64,000 bases of DNA from Acetivibrio mesophilus. Its GTDB lineage: Bacteria; Bacillota; Clostridia; Acetivibrionales; Acetivibrionaceae. This document shows positions 49,484-59,274 of this stretch, one piece after another. The translations under genes and the position numbers were made by a program. The stretch lies in NCBI RefSeq assembly GCF_004102745.1, contig NZ_RLII01000003.1, positions 205,564-269,563 of the forward strand. Reading direction: 5' to 3'. Under the pieces are notes generated by a model. That model was not told where the DNA came from. It made no database searches and was given only the letters and a program-made list of their open reading frames with translations. Every line of letters starts with the position of its first letter. Positions within the stretch are counted from its first letter, which is position 1.

Positions 49484-50539
49484 TCACACCTGGGGCCGGT
49501 ACTGTTCAATAGATGCATCTTCAAATGTACCCATATCCTTGTATACTGCTACAGCACAATCAAAAATATGAAATGCCAGTGCCGCACCGGTGCCTTCCCC
49601 AACCCTCATCTTTAGATTCAACATAGGCTCAAATCCCAATGCTTCCAAAACTTTCTTGCTTCCCGGTTCTGCCGAACCATGGGAAGGAAAAATAAAATTT
49701 ATAACCTTTGGCTCTATCCTAACCGCTGCCAGCGCAGCTGTTGCAGAAATAAAGCCATCAATCAAGATAGGAATTCTATAGGCGGCAGCACCAATAAAGC
49801 AACCTGCCAGACCTGCAATATCAAATCCGCCTACTTTTGAAAGAACATCTATAGGGTCGTTTAAATCAGGCTTGTTCACCTCTATTGCCTTTTTAACGAT
49901 TGAAATCTTTTTCATAAGGTCTTGATCCGACAGGCCTGCACCTCTTCCTACCATATCCTCTACTTTTGAATTTGTCAGAAGCGTAGAAACTGCACTGCTG
50001 GTTGTAGTATTACCGACACCCATTTCCCCTGTACCCAGCAGATTGATCCCTTTCTTGCTTAATTCCTCCACAGTAGAAATCCCAACCTCTATGGCCTTTA
50101 CAGCTTCTTCTCGGGTCATTGCAGGTCCTCTTGCGATATTCCATGTACCCTTCCTGATCTTGCGCTGTATAAGTCCATCGCAATCAATATCATCATCCAC
50201 CCCGATATCAACAACTACAATATCCGAACCTGTATGTTTTGTAAAAGCATTTATCCCTGTTATCCCTCTAAAAAAGTTTTTGGTTACTTTAGAGGTTACA
50301 TCCTTCGGACAAGAACTCACGCCCTCTTCTACAACCCCATTGTCGGAACACATTATAACAACCGCCTTCTTATCGACACATGGGAAAATTTCTCCAGTTA
50401 TACCCGCAAGCCGTTTTACAATGTCCTCCAATCTTCCCAAACTCCCCAAAGGCTTTGTAAGGCTGTCGAGTCTTTTCTGTGCTTCGTCCATAGGCTCTGC
50501 ATATAATTCCCCTATAGACTCCAATGTTTTATAAAGCAT
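49484..50539 (-). CDS. cobT: Nicotinate-nucleotide-dimethylbenzimidazole phosphoribosyltransferase
   Basis: 351 residues from ATG 50539 (AGGAGGAG upstream). Activates lower-ligand bases as alpha-ribotides for cobamide assembly. Signatures: LGRLEDIVKRLAGITG, MCSDNGVVEEGVSSCP, GTGEMGVGNTTTSSAVS and the C-terminal FPSHGSAEPG with catalytic Glu in MRVGEGTGAALAFHIFDCAV. No other cobalamin genes and no recognised cobalamin riboswitch adjoin it, so it may work in salvage of cobinamide or base exchange. Confidence 0.95.
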   Translation of the reverse strand: MLYKTLESIGELYAEPMDEAQKRLDSLTKPLGSLGRLEDIVKRLAGITGEIFPCVDKKAVVIMCSDNGVVEEGVSSCPKDVTSKVTKNFFRGITGINAFTKHTGSDIVVVDIGVDDDIDCDGLIQRKIRKGTWNIARGPAMTREEAVKAIEVGISTVEELSKKGINLLGTGEMGVGNTTTSSAVSTLLTNSKVEDMVGRGAGLSDQDLMKKISIVKKAIEVNKPDLNDPIDVLSKVGGFDIAGLAGCFIGAAAYRIPILIDGFISATAALAAVRIEPKVINFIFPSHGSAEPGSKKVLEALGFEPMLNLKMRVGEGTGAALAFHIFDCAVAVYKDMGTFEDASIEQYRPQV

Positions 50540-50656
50540 AATAATGTCTCCTCCTATAAGCTTTAAAGACCACTTGTATTCTACAAGCTTGCAAATAAAA
50601 TTATATTGTAATATTCCTGATAAAGCAAGCAAGCTGAATATAGGTTAAAAATACGC

Positions 50657-50695
50657 AAAAAACACCCTAAAATGTCTTTAAGGTGTTTTTTTTTG
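50657..50695. terminator. Terminator between rplY and cobT
   Basis: AAAAAACACCCTAAA (50657-50671) pairs with TTTAAGGTGTTTTTT (50678-50692) around a 6-base loop; T-rich on both strands. It ends the rplY transcript. Confidence 0.75.
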
Positions 50696-50717
50696 TGCTC
50701 TCTATATGAATCTTATG

Positions 50718-51035
50718 CTAATGTACTTTTGACGCATCTTCTTTGATATTATCAAGAGGCATCAAGTCTACATGAAGAATCACATCGTTAATTGGCTCTC
50801 TCTGAACCTCCTGAATCTTTGTCTTAATTTTCTTTCCATTTAAGTTCACATTCACCAATACATCTCTGCTATTTTTGCCGATAATAGGCCTAATCTCTTC
50901 TTCTATTAAGCTTATTGGAATGCTTTCATTTCCCTGATAAAGAACTCCGGGAACCCTGCCTTTCCGTTTGGCCTTTTTCGATGCCGATGTTCCCAGTTTT
51001 GTTCTGTTCTCAATATTGAGTTCAAATTCCTCCAT
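50718..51035 (-). CDS. rplY: 50S ribosomal protein L25 (short form)
   Basis: 105 residues from ATG 51035 (GGAGAGGGTG upstream). L25/Ctc N-terminal 5S-rRNA-binding domain only: FELNIENRTKLGTSASKKAK, GRVPGVLYQGNESIPISL and VQREPINDVILHVDLMPL. The C-terminal CTC extension of Bacillus Ctc (about 200 residues) is absent, as in the short enterobacterial form. Monocistronic. Confidence 0.9.
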   Translation of the reverse strand: MEEFELNIENRTKLGTSASKKAKRKGRVPGVLYQGNESIPISLIEEEIRPIIGKNSRDVLVNVNLNGKKIKTKIQEVQREPINDVILHVDLMPLDNIKEDASKVH

Positions 51036-51141
51036 AACACCCTCTCCTCTGCTAATATTTTCACTGTTTACCACAACAGCTTTATATTAACAAAGTATTA
51101 CCAAGAAAATGACCGTTAATGCATTCATTCCATTGAAACTT

Positions 51142-51456
51142 CTACATTTCTTCGGACTGATATGTATCATTCTCCTTATAGCATAAATATAATAAGGCTT
51201 TTATAATATCGTTGCAATTTTCGTATGTTACTGTATGGATGTCACCTCTGTCTACCTGTATTAGAAGTGTCATTTTGTATTTGTCGCTGTTGTCGATTAC
51301 TGTGCTTATCAAATCAATTGCTTGAAGCGGTTTGTTGTAGACATAAATCCACTGCTCAATGTCATTATCCATTTTCAACTCCTTTTGATAATAGCTTTCC
51401 AAAAAGTCTTTGATTTCACCGGTTTTTTTTGACAAAAGATTTACAGTAACATACAT
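51142..51456 (-). CDS. Unknown small protein
   Basis: 104 residues, soluble, alpha/beta by composition: MYVTVNLLSKKTGEIKDFLE, IEQWIYVYNKPLQAIDLIST, YKMTLLIQVDRGDIHTVTYE. Ribosome site GAGGGGAAG before ATG. No recognised motif. It precedes rplY by about 105 bases on the same strand. Confidence 0.65.
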   Translation of the reverse strand: MYVTVNLLSKKTGEIKDFLESYYQKELKMDNDIEQWIYVYNKPLQAIDLISTVIDNSDKYKMTLLIQVDRGDIHTVTYENCNDIIKALLYLCYKENDTYQSEEM

Positions 51457-51738
51457 TGAGAAACTTCCCCTCGCTTTTTCATTTTTAAATATAAAACAAT
51501 TGCATAATACAATATTGATTTCAACAGAAGTAACGAAAAACCTTTATGTAATTTTTTCATTATTCACAGCTTAGCTATATCAGTATTTTTAATTATTATT
51601 ATGAAATAATATAAATAATAGCTTCGCTTAATAAATAAATTGAACTTAAATTTCTATAAATTGAGCATTCTTGAAATATCTTAAATCTATAAAGAATGGA
51701 GGAAAAAGCGTTAAACTATGTTTTAATGCTTGATGCTT

Positions 51739-52758
51739 ATGAGAAAAGTACTAGATACTGCCAAAAGCCTCTGGATAGCTCCTATAATCATATCCTTACT
51801 CCTTTGCAGTTGCAGCAATAACGAGAAAAACAAGAAAAATACTGAAAATCCAGAGCCAAAGCAACAGCAGTTGGGGGCTGAAACTCAAGGTGATGAAATT
51901 CCTGAGCAGCTCGAAAGCTTGGAAAACAGTATTGAAAAAATAATTTTGACTTTGGACGGACCGGCAATAGAGTTGGAAAAAGGCAAACAGCAAGAGAAAA
52001 ATCGGGAAAATGAAAAAAAGGAAACCGACAAGGAACAAGGCGGGCAAGGCAAAAATCAAGCCGAGGAAAAAGACGGTTCAACTAAAGAGGGCAATGGAGG
52101 CAAACAGAACGAAGACAGTAAAGATGAAGGTGATAAGGATAAAGGCGGTGAAAAAGAAGGAAAAGAGAGCGGTGGCAGCAACAAGGAGGGTACAGGCCAA
52201 GGAAATGAGCCATCTGCTACCGGCATGGAAGAACAAAAGGAAGATCCCTGGAAAGAAATTGATAAAACTATAAATATCTTACACTACCAGTGGAACAGCT
52301 ATACACCCTTAGCTGCAAAAAAGAATGCCGGCAGTGATCTTATAGATGGATTTAGCACGGCTCTAAACAGCCTTACAGATACTATAATTAGCAAAAATAA
52401 AACCAATACCCTGCTTGCTGCAAGCTACTTATACGCCTATGTACCGGACTTCTATTCTCTTTATAGAACCGAAACCTCGCCGGAAATAAAGAGGGTACGG
52501 TATTACACCCGAAATGCAATGCTTAATGCAATGACAGCCAACTGGGAACAGGCAGACAGTGACGTAAAAAACCTCAAAACCATCTGGAATATGTATAAAA
52601 ATATTATACCTGAAGAGCAAAAGGAACTTTCCAGCCAACTGGACTATTCGATACAAGAATTTGAAAAGGTTTTGTCGGATAAGAATCAATCGCTGTGCGA
52701 CATAAAAGGAAGGGTAGTTATGTCCAATATTCAAGCCCTTGAAGAATCCATGCAGTAA
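51739..52758 (+). CDS. Lipoprotein with long Lys/Glu/Gly-rich linker
   Basis: About 339 residues. Signal peptide with lipobox (IIISLLLCSCSNN); residues about 30-180 are nearly all K, E, G, N, Q (QGGQGKNQAEEKDGSTKEGN) and must be disordered; a helical C-terminal domain about 185-339 (IDKTINILHYQWNSYTPLAA, TLLAASYLYAYVPDFYSLYR, YYTRNAMLNAMTANWEQADS). No family recognised. Start is unclear: a TTG at 51730 and ATGs at 51733 and 51739 are in frame; GGAGG at 51698 is too far for any and has a two-codon ATG-TTT-TAA just after it. Ends before a large terminator. Confidence 0.8.
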   Translation: MRKVLDTAKSLWIAPIIISLLLCSCSNNEKNKKNTENPEPKQQQLGAETQGDEIPEQLESLENSIEKIILTLDGPAIELEKGKQQEKNRENEKKETDKEQGGQGKNQAEEKDGSTKEGNGGKQNEDSKDEGDKDKGGEKEGKESGGSNKEGTGQGNEPSATGMEEQKEDPWKEIDKTINILHYQWNSYTPLAAKKNAGSDLIDGFSTALNSLTDTIISKNKTNTLLAASYLYAYVPDFYSLYRTETSPEIKRVRYYTRNAMLNAMTANWEQADSDVKNLKTIWNMYKNIIPEEQKELSSQLDYSIQEFEKVLSDKNQSLCDIKGRVVMSNIQALEESMQ

Positions 52759-52840
52759 AAAAAGAGGCTAAACAAGGTCAGGATTTGCAAATTGACATTA
52801 TAAAAAGCCTATTTGTAAAGCCTGGCCCATCTTTTTTTGT
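52759..52840 (+). terminator. Large compound terminator of the lipoprotein gene
   Basis: Outer AAAAAAAGA / TCTTTTTTT, inner GGTCAGG / CCTGGCC and innermost TTTGCAAAT / ATTTGTAAA arms, ending in seven T residues. Confidence 0.7.
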
Positions 52841-52897
52841 CCGGAACATTGATGTATAATATACTAAATAATAAACTAATCGAAAGGATAGGCACCA

Positions 52898-54157
52898 ATG
52901 AAGGTTCTGGGTTTGATTGCGGAATACAATCCTTTTCACAACGGACATCTTTATCATCTTGAGGAGTCAAAAAAAATAAGTGGAGCCGACTTTGTCGTAT
53001 GTGTTATGAGCGGAAATTTCATTCAGCGCGGAGAGCCGGCAATTGTAAACAAATGGGCAAGGACAAAGATGGCCTTGTCCTCGGGTGTAGATCTTGTAAT
53101 AGAGCTGCCCATTACCTGTGCCATGGCCAGCGCCGAATATTTTGCTTCCGGGGCCGTTAGAATTCTCAATGACATAGGGATAGTGGACTATATCTGTTTT
53201 GGAAGCGAACACGGAGGTGTTGCAGAGCTGGACTTTATAGCCCAAATCCTTGTGGACGAGCCCGAAGCCTATAGAGCCTTTCTAAAGGAGGAACTTGGCA
53301 AGGGATTGTCATACCCTGCTGCCCGCGAATCTGCCCTAAATAAATACGCTGTATCTGACGCACTGTCAGACATTAATATTTCAGAAATCATCGGTTCGTC
53401 AAACAATATCTTAGGTATAGAATATCTTAAGGCCTTAAAACGCATAAAAAGCAGTATAATGCCCCTTACAATAAAGCGCATTAATAATGATTATAATACA
53501 GAGAATATAACAGGTAGCATTTCCAGTGCTTCATCCATAAGAAAATATATTTTTACCGGCAATCTATCCTCTGCAGACGATGTTCTTTCTACAACACTGC
53601 CAAAAGCAAGCATCGATGTACTTTTTGAAGAATTTCATGCCGGAAGAGGTCCTATTTTTAAAGAGGATTTTTACCCCGTTATCACTTCCCTTATCCGAAA
53701 AATGATGCCGGAACAGATCAAAGACTTTGCCTATGTTTCAGAAGGGCTTGAAAACAGGATAAAAAGTGCTGCCGATGCCGCAGGTACATACGAGGAGCTA
53801 TTAGAAGGCATATGCACCCGAAGATACACCAAAACCAGAGTACAGAGAATGCTGATGGGCATACTTATGGGAGTGACCTCAAAGGATATAAACATTCTAA
53901 GCCGCTTTGACAGTCCTCAATATGCCAGGATTTTAGGCTTTAACCGGAAAGGAAAACAGCTTCTGTCTCAAATAAAGAAAAAGTCTTCCATACCTCTGGT
54001 GCTAAAAACCTCAGATTTCATAAAATCCTGCAATCCGGTCCTTAAAAGGAAGCTCGAATTAGAGTCGCTCTCCACTGACCTTTACGTAATGTGCTATAAG
54101 GATTCTACCTTTAGAAAAGCCGGTCAGGAGTTTACTCAAAATATAATTATTATGTAG
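52898..54157 (+). CDS. tmcAL: tRNA(Met) cytidine acetate ligase (TmcAL, YlbM)
   Basis: 419-residue enzyme that acetylates C34 of elongator tRNA-Met using acetate and ATP. N-terminal nucleotidyltransferase fold: GLIAEYNPFHNGHLYHLEES with HxGH motif at 7-26, VCVMSGNFIQRGEPAIVNKW, EYFASGAVRILNDIGIVDYI, then RINNDYNTENITGSISSASS with the (I)SSASxIR substrate loop near 210. C-terminal tRNA-binding half has RRYTKTRVQRMLMGILMG. Length typical (about 400). Convergent with RNase J; has its own terminator. Confidence 0.95.
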   Translation: MKVLGLIAEYNPFHNGHLYHLEESKKISGADFVVCVMSGNFIQRGEPAIVNKWARTKMALSSGVDLVIELPITCAMASAEYFASGAVRILNDIGIVDYICFGSEHGGVAELDFIAQILVDEPEAYRAFLKEELGKGLSYPAARESALNKYAVSDALSDINISEIIGSSNNILGIEYLKALKRIKSSIMPLTIKRINNDYNTENITGSISSASSIRKYIFTGNLSSADDVLSTTLPKASIDVLFEEFHAGRGPIFKEDFYPVITSLIRKMMPEQIKDFAYVSEGLENRIKSAADAAGTYEELLEGICTRRYTKTRVQRMLMGILMGVTSKDINILSRFDSPQYARILGFNRKGKQLLSQIKKKSSIPLVLKTSDFIKSCNPVLKRKLELESLSTDLYVMCYKDSTFRKAGQEFTQNIIIM

Positions 54158-54168
54158 AAAAGCTAAAT

Positions 54169-54215
54169 AAAGAAGCCCGACATGTATTATACCTCTTCAT
54201 GCCAGGCTCTTTTTA
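54169..54215 (+). terminator. Terminator of tmcAL
   Basis: AAAGA-GCC (54169-54177) pairs with GGC-TCTTT (54205-54212), with inner CATG/CATG, followed by TTTT. Confidence 0.65.
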
Positions 54216-54254
54216 TGACTCATCGTTTTAATTAGCAAAATTAATATAATATTA

Positions 54255-55922
54255 TTATACTTCCATAATAATAGGCAGAATCATCGGTCTTCTCTTGGTT
54301 CTCTCATAGAGATAATCCCTCAGAGCATCCCTTATAATACTCTTCTTCGTAGACCAATCATTCTTTTTCTTATCCTCGCACTTTTGAAGAGCAGCCTTAC
54401 ATACCTCTCTTATCTGCTCCATAAGGTCCTCCGACTCCCTCACATATACAAAACCTCTGGAAATGACATCGGGACCTGCGACCACATTGCCGGTATCGCC
54501 CTCTATGGTAATAACTATAACTATAAGACCATCCTGTGACAGATGCTTTCTATCCCGCAAAACTATGTTTCCAACATCTCCCACTCCAAGGCCGTCAACC
54601 AGCACTCTTCCGGAGTTTACGCTACCGTTTACCTTTGCGGAATCATTGGTAAGCTCCAGAACCTTTCCAATGTCCATAATAAAGATGTTTTCCGGCGACA
54701 TTCCCAGCTCAACAGCAAGATTTGCATGGCGCTTTAAATGCCTATACTCTCCATGCACCGGGAAAAAGAACTTCGGCTTTATCAGTCTGTGGATAAGCTT
54801 TAACTCTTCCTGACTTGCATGACCTGAAACATGAATATCTGCCAAGGATTCGTATATAACTTCTGCCCCCTTCTTAAAGAGGTCATTGACCACCCTTGAG
54901 ACAAGCTTCTCATTTCCGGGTATAGGATTGGCCGAAATAATCACAAGGTCACCGGGTATGATTTCAACCTTCTTGTGATCGCCGGAAGCCATTCTTGTCA
55001 AGGCAGACATCGGCTCTCCCTGGCTCCCCGTAGTGATTATGACCAGCTTATCAGAAGGATATTTGTTTACATGGTCTATATCAATCATTACCCCTTCGGG
55101 CACATTCATATATCCCAGCTCCATAGCGACATTTACCACATTCACCATGCTTCTTCCGCATATGGCAATTTTTCTTCCGAATTTAACGGCGGCATTCACA
55201 ATCTGCTGAATTCGATGAACATTGGATGCAAAGGTTGCAACAAGTATCCTGTTCTTTGCATTCATGAAAATCTCATCAAAGGTTTCCCCAACGGTTTTCT
55301 CCGACATCGTATACCCTTGTCTTTCAACGTTGGTACTGTCGCACATAAGGAGCAATACGCCCTTCTTTCCAAGCTCGGCCAGCCTTGCCAGATCGATCGG
55401 ATCGCCCTCAATAGGCGTGTAATCAATCTTAAAATCGCCAGTATGGAAAACTGTACCTACAGGGGTAAAAATAGCCAAAGCTGTTGAGTCTGCTATACTA
55501 TGAGTTGAACGGATAAACTCAACCTTGAAACAACCCAGCTCTATCACATCAGAATGTTGAACAACATTAAGATCTACACTGCTCAAAAGTCCATGTTCCC
55601 CAAGCTTCTGCTCCAGAAGTCCCAAAGTAAGCTTTGTACCATATACCGGAACATTCAAATCCTTTAGAACATAGGGTAAAGCACCAATATGGTCCTCATG
55701 TCCGTGAGTAAGAACAATACCTCTTACCTTTTCCCTGTTCTTAGTCAAATATGATATATCCGGTATAACAAGATCAATTCCCAGCATATCATCTTCCGGG
55801 AAAGCAATACCGCAGTCAACTACAAATATATCATCTCCATATTCGAAAACAGTAATGTTTTTCCCAATTTCCCCCAGTCCACCAAGGGGTATAATCTTTA
55901 GTTTTTTCTTCTTTTTTGCCAC
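54255..55922 (-). CDS. rnj: Ribonuclease J
   Basis: 555-residue metallo-beta-lactamase/beta-CASP RNase (5' exonuclease and endonuclease) central to mRNA decay and rRNA maturation in Firmicutes. Zinc site THGHEDHIGALPYVL (HxHxDH) at about 73; FIRSTHSIADSTAL; HTGDFKIDYTP; beta-CASP segments CDSTNVERQGYTMSE, GDLVIISANPIPGNE, VHVSGH-like DIHVSGHASQEE and PVHGEYRHLKRHANLA. RNase J1 and J2 cannot be told apart by eye. The very basic start (MAKKKKKLKIIPLGGLGEIG) is normal. Confidence 0.96.
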   Translation of the reverse strand: MAKKKKKLKIIPLGGLGEIGKNITVFEYGDDIFVVDCGIAFPEDDMLGIDLVIPDISYLTKNREKVRGIVLTHGHEDHIGALPYVLKDLNVPVYGTKLTLGLLEQKLGEHGLLSSVDLNVVQHSDVIELGCFKVEFIRSTHSIADSTALAIFTPVGTVFHTGDFKIDYTPIEGDPIDLARLAELGKKGVLLLMCDSTNVERQGYTMSEKTVGETFDEIFMNAKNRILVATFASNVHRIQQIVNAAVKFGRKIAICGRSMVNVVNVAMELGYMNVPEGVMIDIDHVNKYPSDKLVIITTGSQGEPMSALTRMASGDHKKVEIIPGDLVIISANPIPGNEKLVSRVVNDLFKKGAEVIYESLADIHVSGHASQEELKLIHRLIKPKFFFPVHGEYRHLKRHANLAVELGMSPENIFIMDIGKVLELTNDSAKVNGSVNSGRVLVDGLGVGDVGNIVLRDRKHLSQDGLIVIVITIEGDTGNVVAGPDVISRGFVYVRESEDLMEQIREVCKAALQKCEDKKKNDWSTKKSIIRDALRDYLYERTKRRPMILPIIMEV

Positions 55923-56450
55923 AATTTAACCTCCGCTTTCTTTGTATTCTATTATATTAAAATAACAACCAGACAATAGACTCAAAAAATCCGTTCTCAT
56001 GCTTTAGCATATTTCTAAAAAGACAAGTGCTTTATAGAGCGCTTGATTATTATTATTTCGCCCCAAAAGCCATATGATAGAAAATATAGCTTTTTAGCAA
56101 GTTTGCAATTTGAGCCATTGATAGCTTGTATTTAAATCATATTCATATTTAAATCCTATAGTCCGTTCCAGACAAACAAAATAATTCAAGAAGAAAAGAC
56201 TCCTTGAAACCCCTGTTTGTCCCTACTTTATATATTCTTTACACTATATTTAAAACATATCGTATATATTTCATCCTTTAACCAAACCTTTATTATTATA
56301 GCATATTTCTAATTAATATAAACAATAATTTACTTAAAAAGAACTAAAACTTTCTAATTAAAATTGCTGCAAGCACCGACAAATATATATGAAAAGAACC
56401 GGCAGATGACATGCCAGCTCCTTTAATTATAACAACCTAAGTTTACAATA
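55923..56450. other. 0.5-kb gap upstream of RNase J
   Basis: AT-rich; no gene seen. A notable fold lies at 56171-56222: on the minus strand GGACAAACA and TGTTTGTC pair, and inside them TTCAAGGAG and CTTCTTGAA pair. It could be a structured 5' leader for RNase J or a small RNA; there is no clear U tract. Confidence 0.5.
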
Positions 56451-57677
56451 TCAGTTGAGCCTCCCCATTTCTTCCCTCATTATTGGAGTGCCCCATTCTA
56501 CATGCTTACTTTCATCCAAAATAGTTTTATATACACTTAGCGTCTTCTCTGTGACCTTATCCCAATTATAAATTGAGTTGACCTTTTCCAATGCTTTTTT
56601 CTTCATCCTCTCCGCTTTATCCGGATTATGAAGTATTTCCAAAATGCTGTCTGCAAGGGAATTTGCATTTCCCGTATAGGACTTCATACCGTCAACACCA
56701 TGCTCTACAATCTCTCCAAGACCTCCAGTGTCGGAAACAACAACCGGAACATTTGCAACCATGCCTTCTAAGGCTACAATTCCAAAGGGCTCATAAAGGC
56801 TTGGGAAAACTGCAATATCAACACACTTATACAGCTTTAAGAGATCCTCATCGCTTATGTATCCGGTGAAGTACACCTTGTGCGCTACCCCCATACTATT
56901 AGCCTTCCATTTCAAATGGTCAAGTTGCGGACCTTTTCCTGCAATCACGAACTTAACATTGTTATAATACTGGGATACTTTCGGGAGTGCATCTATCAGT
57001 ACATGTACACCCTTTTCGTTTACCAGCCTTCCCACAAAGAATACAATTTTCTCGTCATCGTTTGCAAACCGCCTGCGAAAATCCATATCCTTCTCGTAGC
57101 CCCTGAACTTTTCGAGATTAACCCCATTGGGAATCACGTTTATTTTGTCATTGGGAATCTTAAATATGGACATAACTTCATTCTTCATATAATCGCTATT
57201 GACAATCAGCCTCCAAGACTCAAAAGCCAGCCACCATTCCACATTATTTATATATCGTTGGGTGTCATTATGTATGCCCCAGTTCCTGCCGTGTTCTGTG
57301 GCATGTATTGTTGCAACAAGAGGTATTGTATAGGAATGCTTCAAAACTCTTGCAGCAAAAGCAACCAACCAGTCATGTGCATGTATAATATCAAACTTTC
57401 CCGTTTGATTTATAAGCTTGGTAGCATGCTCCACAATAGCGAAATTCAAATGAAGAACCCAGTCAACAAAATTGTTCGGGGTTACATCATAAGAATGAAG
57501 CCTGTGTACACTGACATTTCCATCCCTTTCAAAATCTCGAGTTCCCATATCCCAACATGTTATAACATGAACGTCACAGCCCTGCGCTCCAAGCTTCTGC
57601 GCCAAGCCATGAACAACTCTGGAAATCCCTCCGACAATTCTAGGGGGATACTCCCATGAAAGCATTAGAATCCGCAT
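56451..57677 (-). CDS. GT4-family glycosyltransferase
   Basis: 408 residues from ATG 57677 (GGAGGAGAG upstream). GT-B fold: N-terminal MRILMLSWEYPPRIVGGISR with VVHGLAQKL (donor/acceptor glycine loop), HAHDWLVAFAARVLKH, HATEHGRNWGIHNDTQRYIN; C-terminal PNGVNLEKF, VFFVGRLVNEKGVHVLIDAL, and the E-x7-E nucleotide-sugar motif PSLYEPFGIVALEGM. Closest to the glycogen-synthase-like, GlgM/Kre-type clade of GT4, so an alpha-glucan or trehalose-type product is plausible but unproven. Cytosolic; no neighbours of a pathway. Confidence 0.88.
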   Translation of the reverse strand: MRILMLSWEYPPRIVGGISRVVHGLAQKLGAQGCDVHVITCWDMGTRDFERDGNVSVHRLHSYDVTPNNFVDWVLHLNFAIVEHATKLINQTGKFDIIHAHDWLVAFAARVLKHSYTIPLVATIHATEHGRNWGIHNDTQRYINNVEWWLAFESWRLIVNSDYMKNEVMSIFKIPNDKINVIPNGVNLEKFRGYEKDMDFRRRFANDDEKIVFFVGRLVNEKGVHVLIDALPKVSQYYNNVKFVIAGKGPQLDHLKWKANSMGVAHKVYFTGYISDEDLLKLYKCVDIAVFPSLYEPFGIVALEGMVANVPVVVSDTGGLGEIVEHGVDGMKSYTGNANSLADSILEILHNPDKAERMKKKALEKVNSIYNWDKVTEKTLSVYKTILDESKHVEWGTPIMREEMGRLN

Positions 57678-57897
57678 ATAACTCTCCTCCATCGGAAATT
57701 CTGCAATTGTTGCTGTGTTGTATTTATATCTAGTATACGCAATATAATCTTTTTTATAGAGAAAGATTTCAACTTAATCAAAAAAATATTTGGTAAATTC
57801 AACTACCGTATTTTAACATGCAGAAATTAAAATTATTATATACAAGTCTATTATTATTCGTCAAGCCAATTAAAATTCCTGCTTTTTTCCTAATACC

Positions 57898-59274
57898 TCA
57901 CATTCTTTTTGCACCTTCATATGCAAGTTCCGAACGTTCACATTCCTCGTCGTACAAAGAAACCTGGAAGCATAGACTACTTCCCTTCATCCTTTCAGAG
58001 GCGTAGCATAATCCATTTGTCCTGATATCAAGGAAAGGATGATCTATTTGCTCCGGGTCTCCGATAAGTATTATCTTGGTGCCTTTGCCCGCTCTTGTTA
58101 TAATGCCCTTAACTTGCTTTGGGGTAAGGTTTTGAGCTTCATCTATTATTACCCACTGCTTTACTATGGATCTTCCTCTTATAAAGGCAATAGCTTCAGC
58201 ATTAATAATTTTTCTGTCAAATAATTCGTCAATCTTGTCTCTAAGCTCTTTTTCACTGGAATATCTCTCATTATCATCGTTGTCAATCAGCACCTCCAAA
58301 TTGTCTATAACAGGTCTTAAAAATGGGGCTATTTTATCCTGCTCTGTTCCGGGAAGAAATCCAATATCCTCATCCAGTCTCACATTTGGCCTGCACACAA
58401 GAATCTTCCTGTATAGCTTGCTTGGGTCATCCAGTAATTTATGCAGCCCCACCGCAAGGGAATAGAAGGTTTTTGCCGTCCCTGCCGGCCCTTTGATTAT
58501 CACAAGAGGAGCTCTGTCCGCATCCATCATCAAGGCCTCCTGCATAAATTTCTGCCCTGAATTTCTGGGAGTAACCCCAAAAGGATGTTCATTCAAAAAC
58601 TTCAGAGGTACTATGTTTTTGCCGTCAAATCGTCCGAGAGCCGTCTGTTTCTTATTTACAGAAGAGTGTATTAAAAGAAATTGATTTACAACCAGGTCAG
58701 GATACACCTTTTTGCTGTAATCGGTGTTAAACAAAAAAATGTCCCCCGGATTTAAAAACCCCTTACTGTAGAATTCATTCAATTTATCCTCTGTGGTATA
58801 TACATCCATCCTTCCTTTATATTGATCTTCATAGACAGGAACTTGTTCTGCAAAGAAGTCCTGGGCTACAACCCCTAAAATATCAGCCTTGATTCTCTCG
58901 AAAATATCCTTTGTAACCAAAAAGACATTTTCACCCTTTTCGACCAGTCCCTTGCAAACTTTAAGTATTCTGTTGTCGTTATTTGAATTATCCCAGCTTT
59001 CCGGAAGCTCAACACTGTTGCAGTTTAATTCAACCCTTAACAGCCCTCCATTTTCAAGCTTTACACCTTCATTTAACTTTCCCTTTGCTCTTAAGTCGTC
59101 CAGAATTCTTGCCGCATGCCGCGCATTGGCACCTAATTCGGTATTGTCCTTCTTAAACTTATCCAGTTCCTCCAGTACAACTTCAGGTATTACAACATCA
59201 TTATCCCCGAAATAGTACAAAGCAAATGGAGTCTGCAGCAATACGTTTGTGTCAAGAACGAAGGTTTTTTTCAA
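57898..59274 (-). CDS. PhoH-family ATPase with N-terminal PIN domain (YlaK/PhoH2)
   Basis: 458 residues. PIN domain about 1-145 (KTFVLDTNVLLQTPFALYYF with the first acidic residue, VVLEELDKFKKD, DNRILKVCKGLVEKG) and PhoH ATPase about 230-458 (Walker A VIIKGPAGTAKTFYSLAVGL, Walker B QWVIIDEAQNLTPKQVKGII, GDPEQIDHPFL). PhoH2 proteins are RNA helicases/RNases; in Bacillus YlaK is the homologue. No ribosome-site oddities. Confidence 0.92.
   Translation of the reverse strand: MKKTFVLDTNVLLQTPFALYYFGDNDVVIPEVVLEELDKFKKDNTELGANARHAARILDDLRAKGKLNEGVKLENGGLLRVELNCNSVELPESWDNSNNDNRILKVCKGLVEKGENVFLVTKDIFERIKADILGVVAQDFFAEQVPVYEDQYKGRMDVYTTEDKLNEFYSKGFLNPGDIFLFNTDYSKKVYPDLVVNQFLLIHSSVNKKQTALGRFDGKNIVPLKFLNEHPFGVTPRNSGQKFMQEALMMDADRAPLVIIKGPAGTAKTFYSLAVGLHKLLDDPSKLYRKILVCRPNVRLDEDIGFLPGTEQDKIAPFLRPVIDNLEVLIDNDDNERYSSEKELRDKIDELFDRKIINAEAIAFIRGRSIVKQWVIIDEAQNLTPKQVKGIITRAGKGTKIILIGDPEQIDHPFLDIRTNGLCYASERMKGSSLCFQVSLYDEECERSELAYEGAKRM

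Noticed and set aside
50540..50717. Cobalamin riboswitch upstream of cobT
   Set aside because: The region holds a simple terminator and about 120 bases without the conserved B12-box pattern.
52010..52273. Lys-rich plus-strand frame inside the lipoprotein gene
   Set aside because: A frame-shifted reading of the K/E/G-rich repeat; the signal-peptide frame is the real one.
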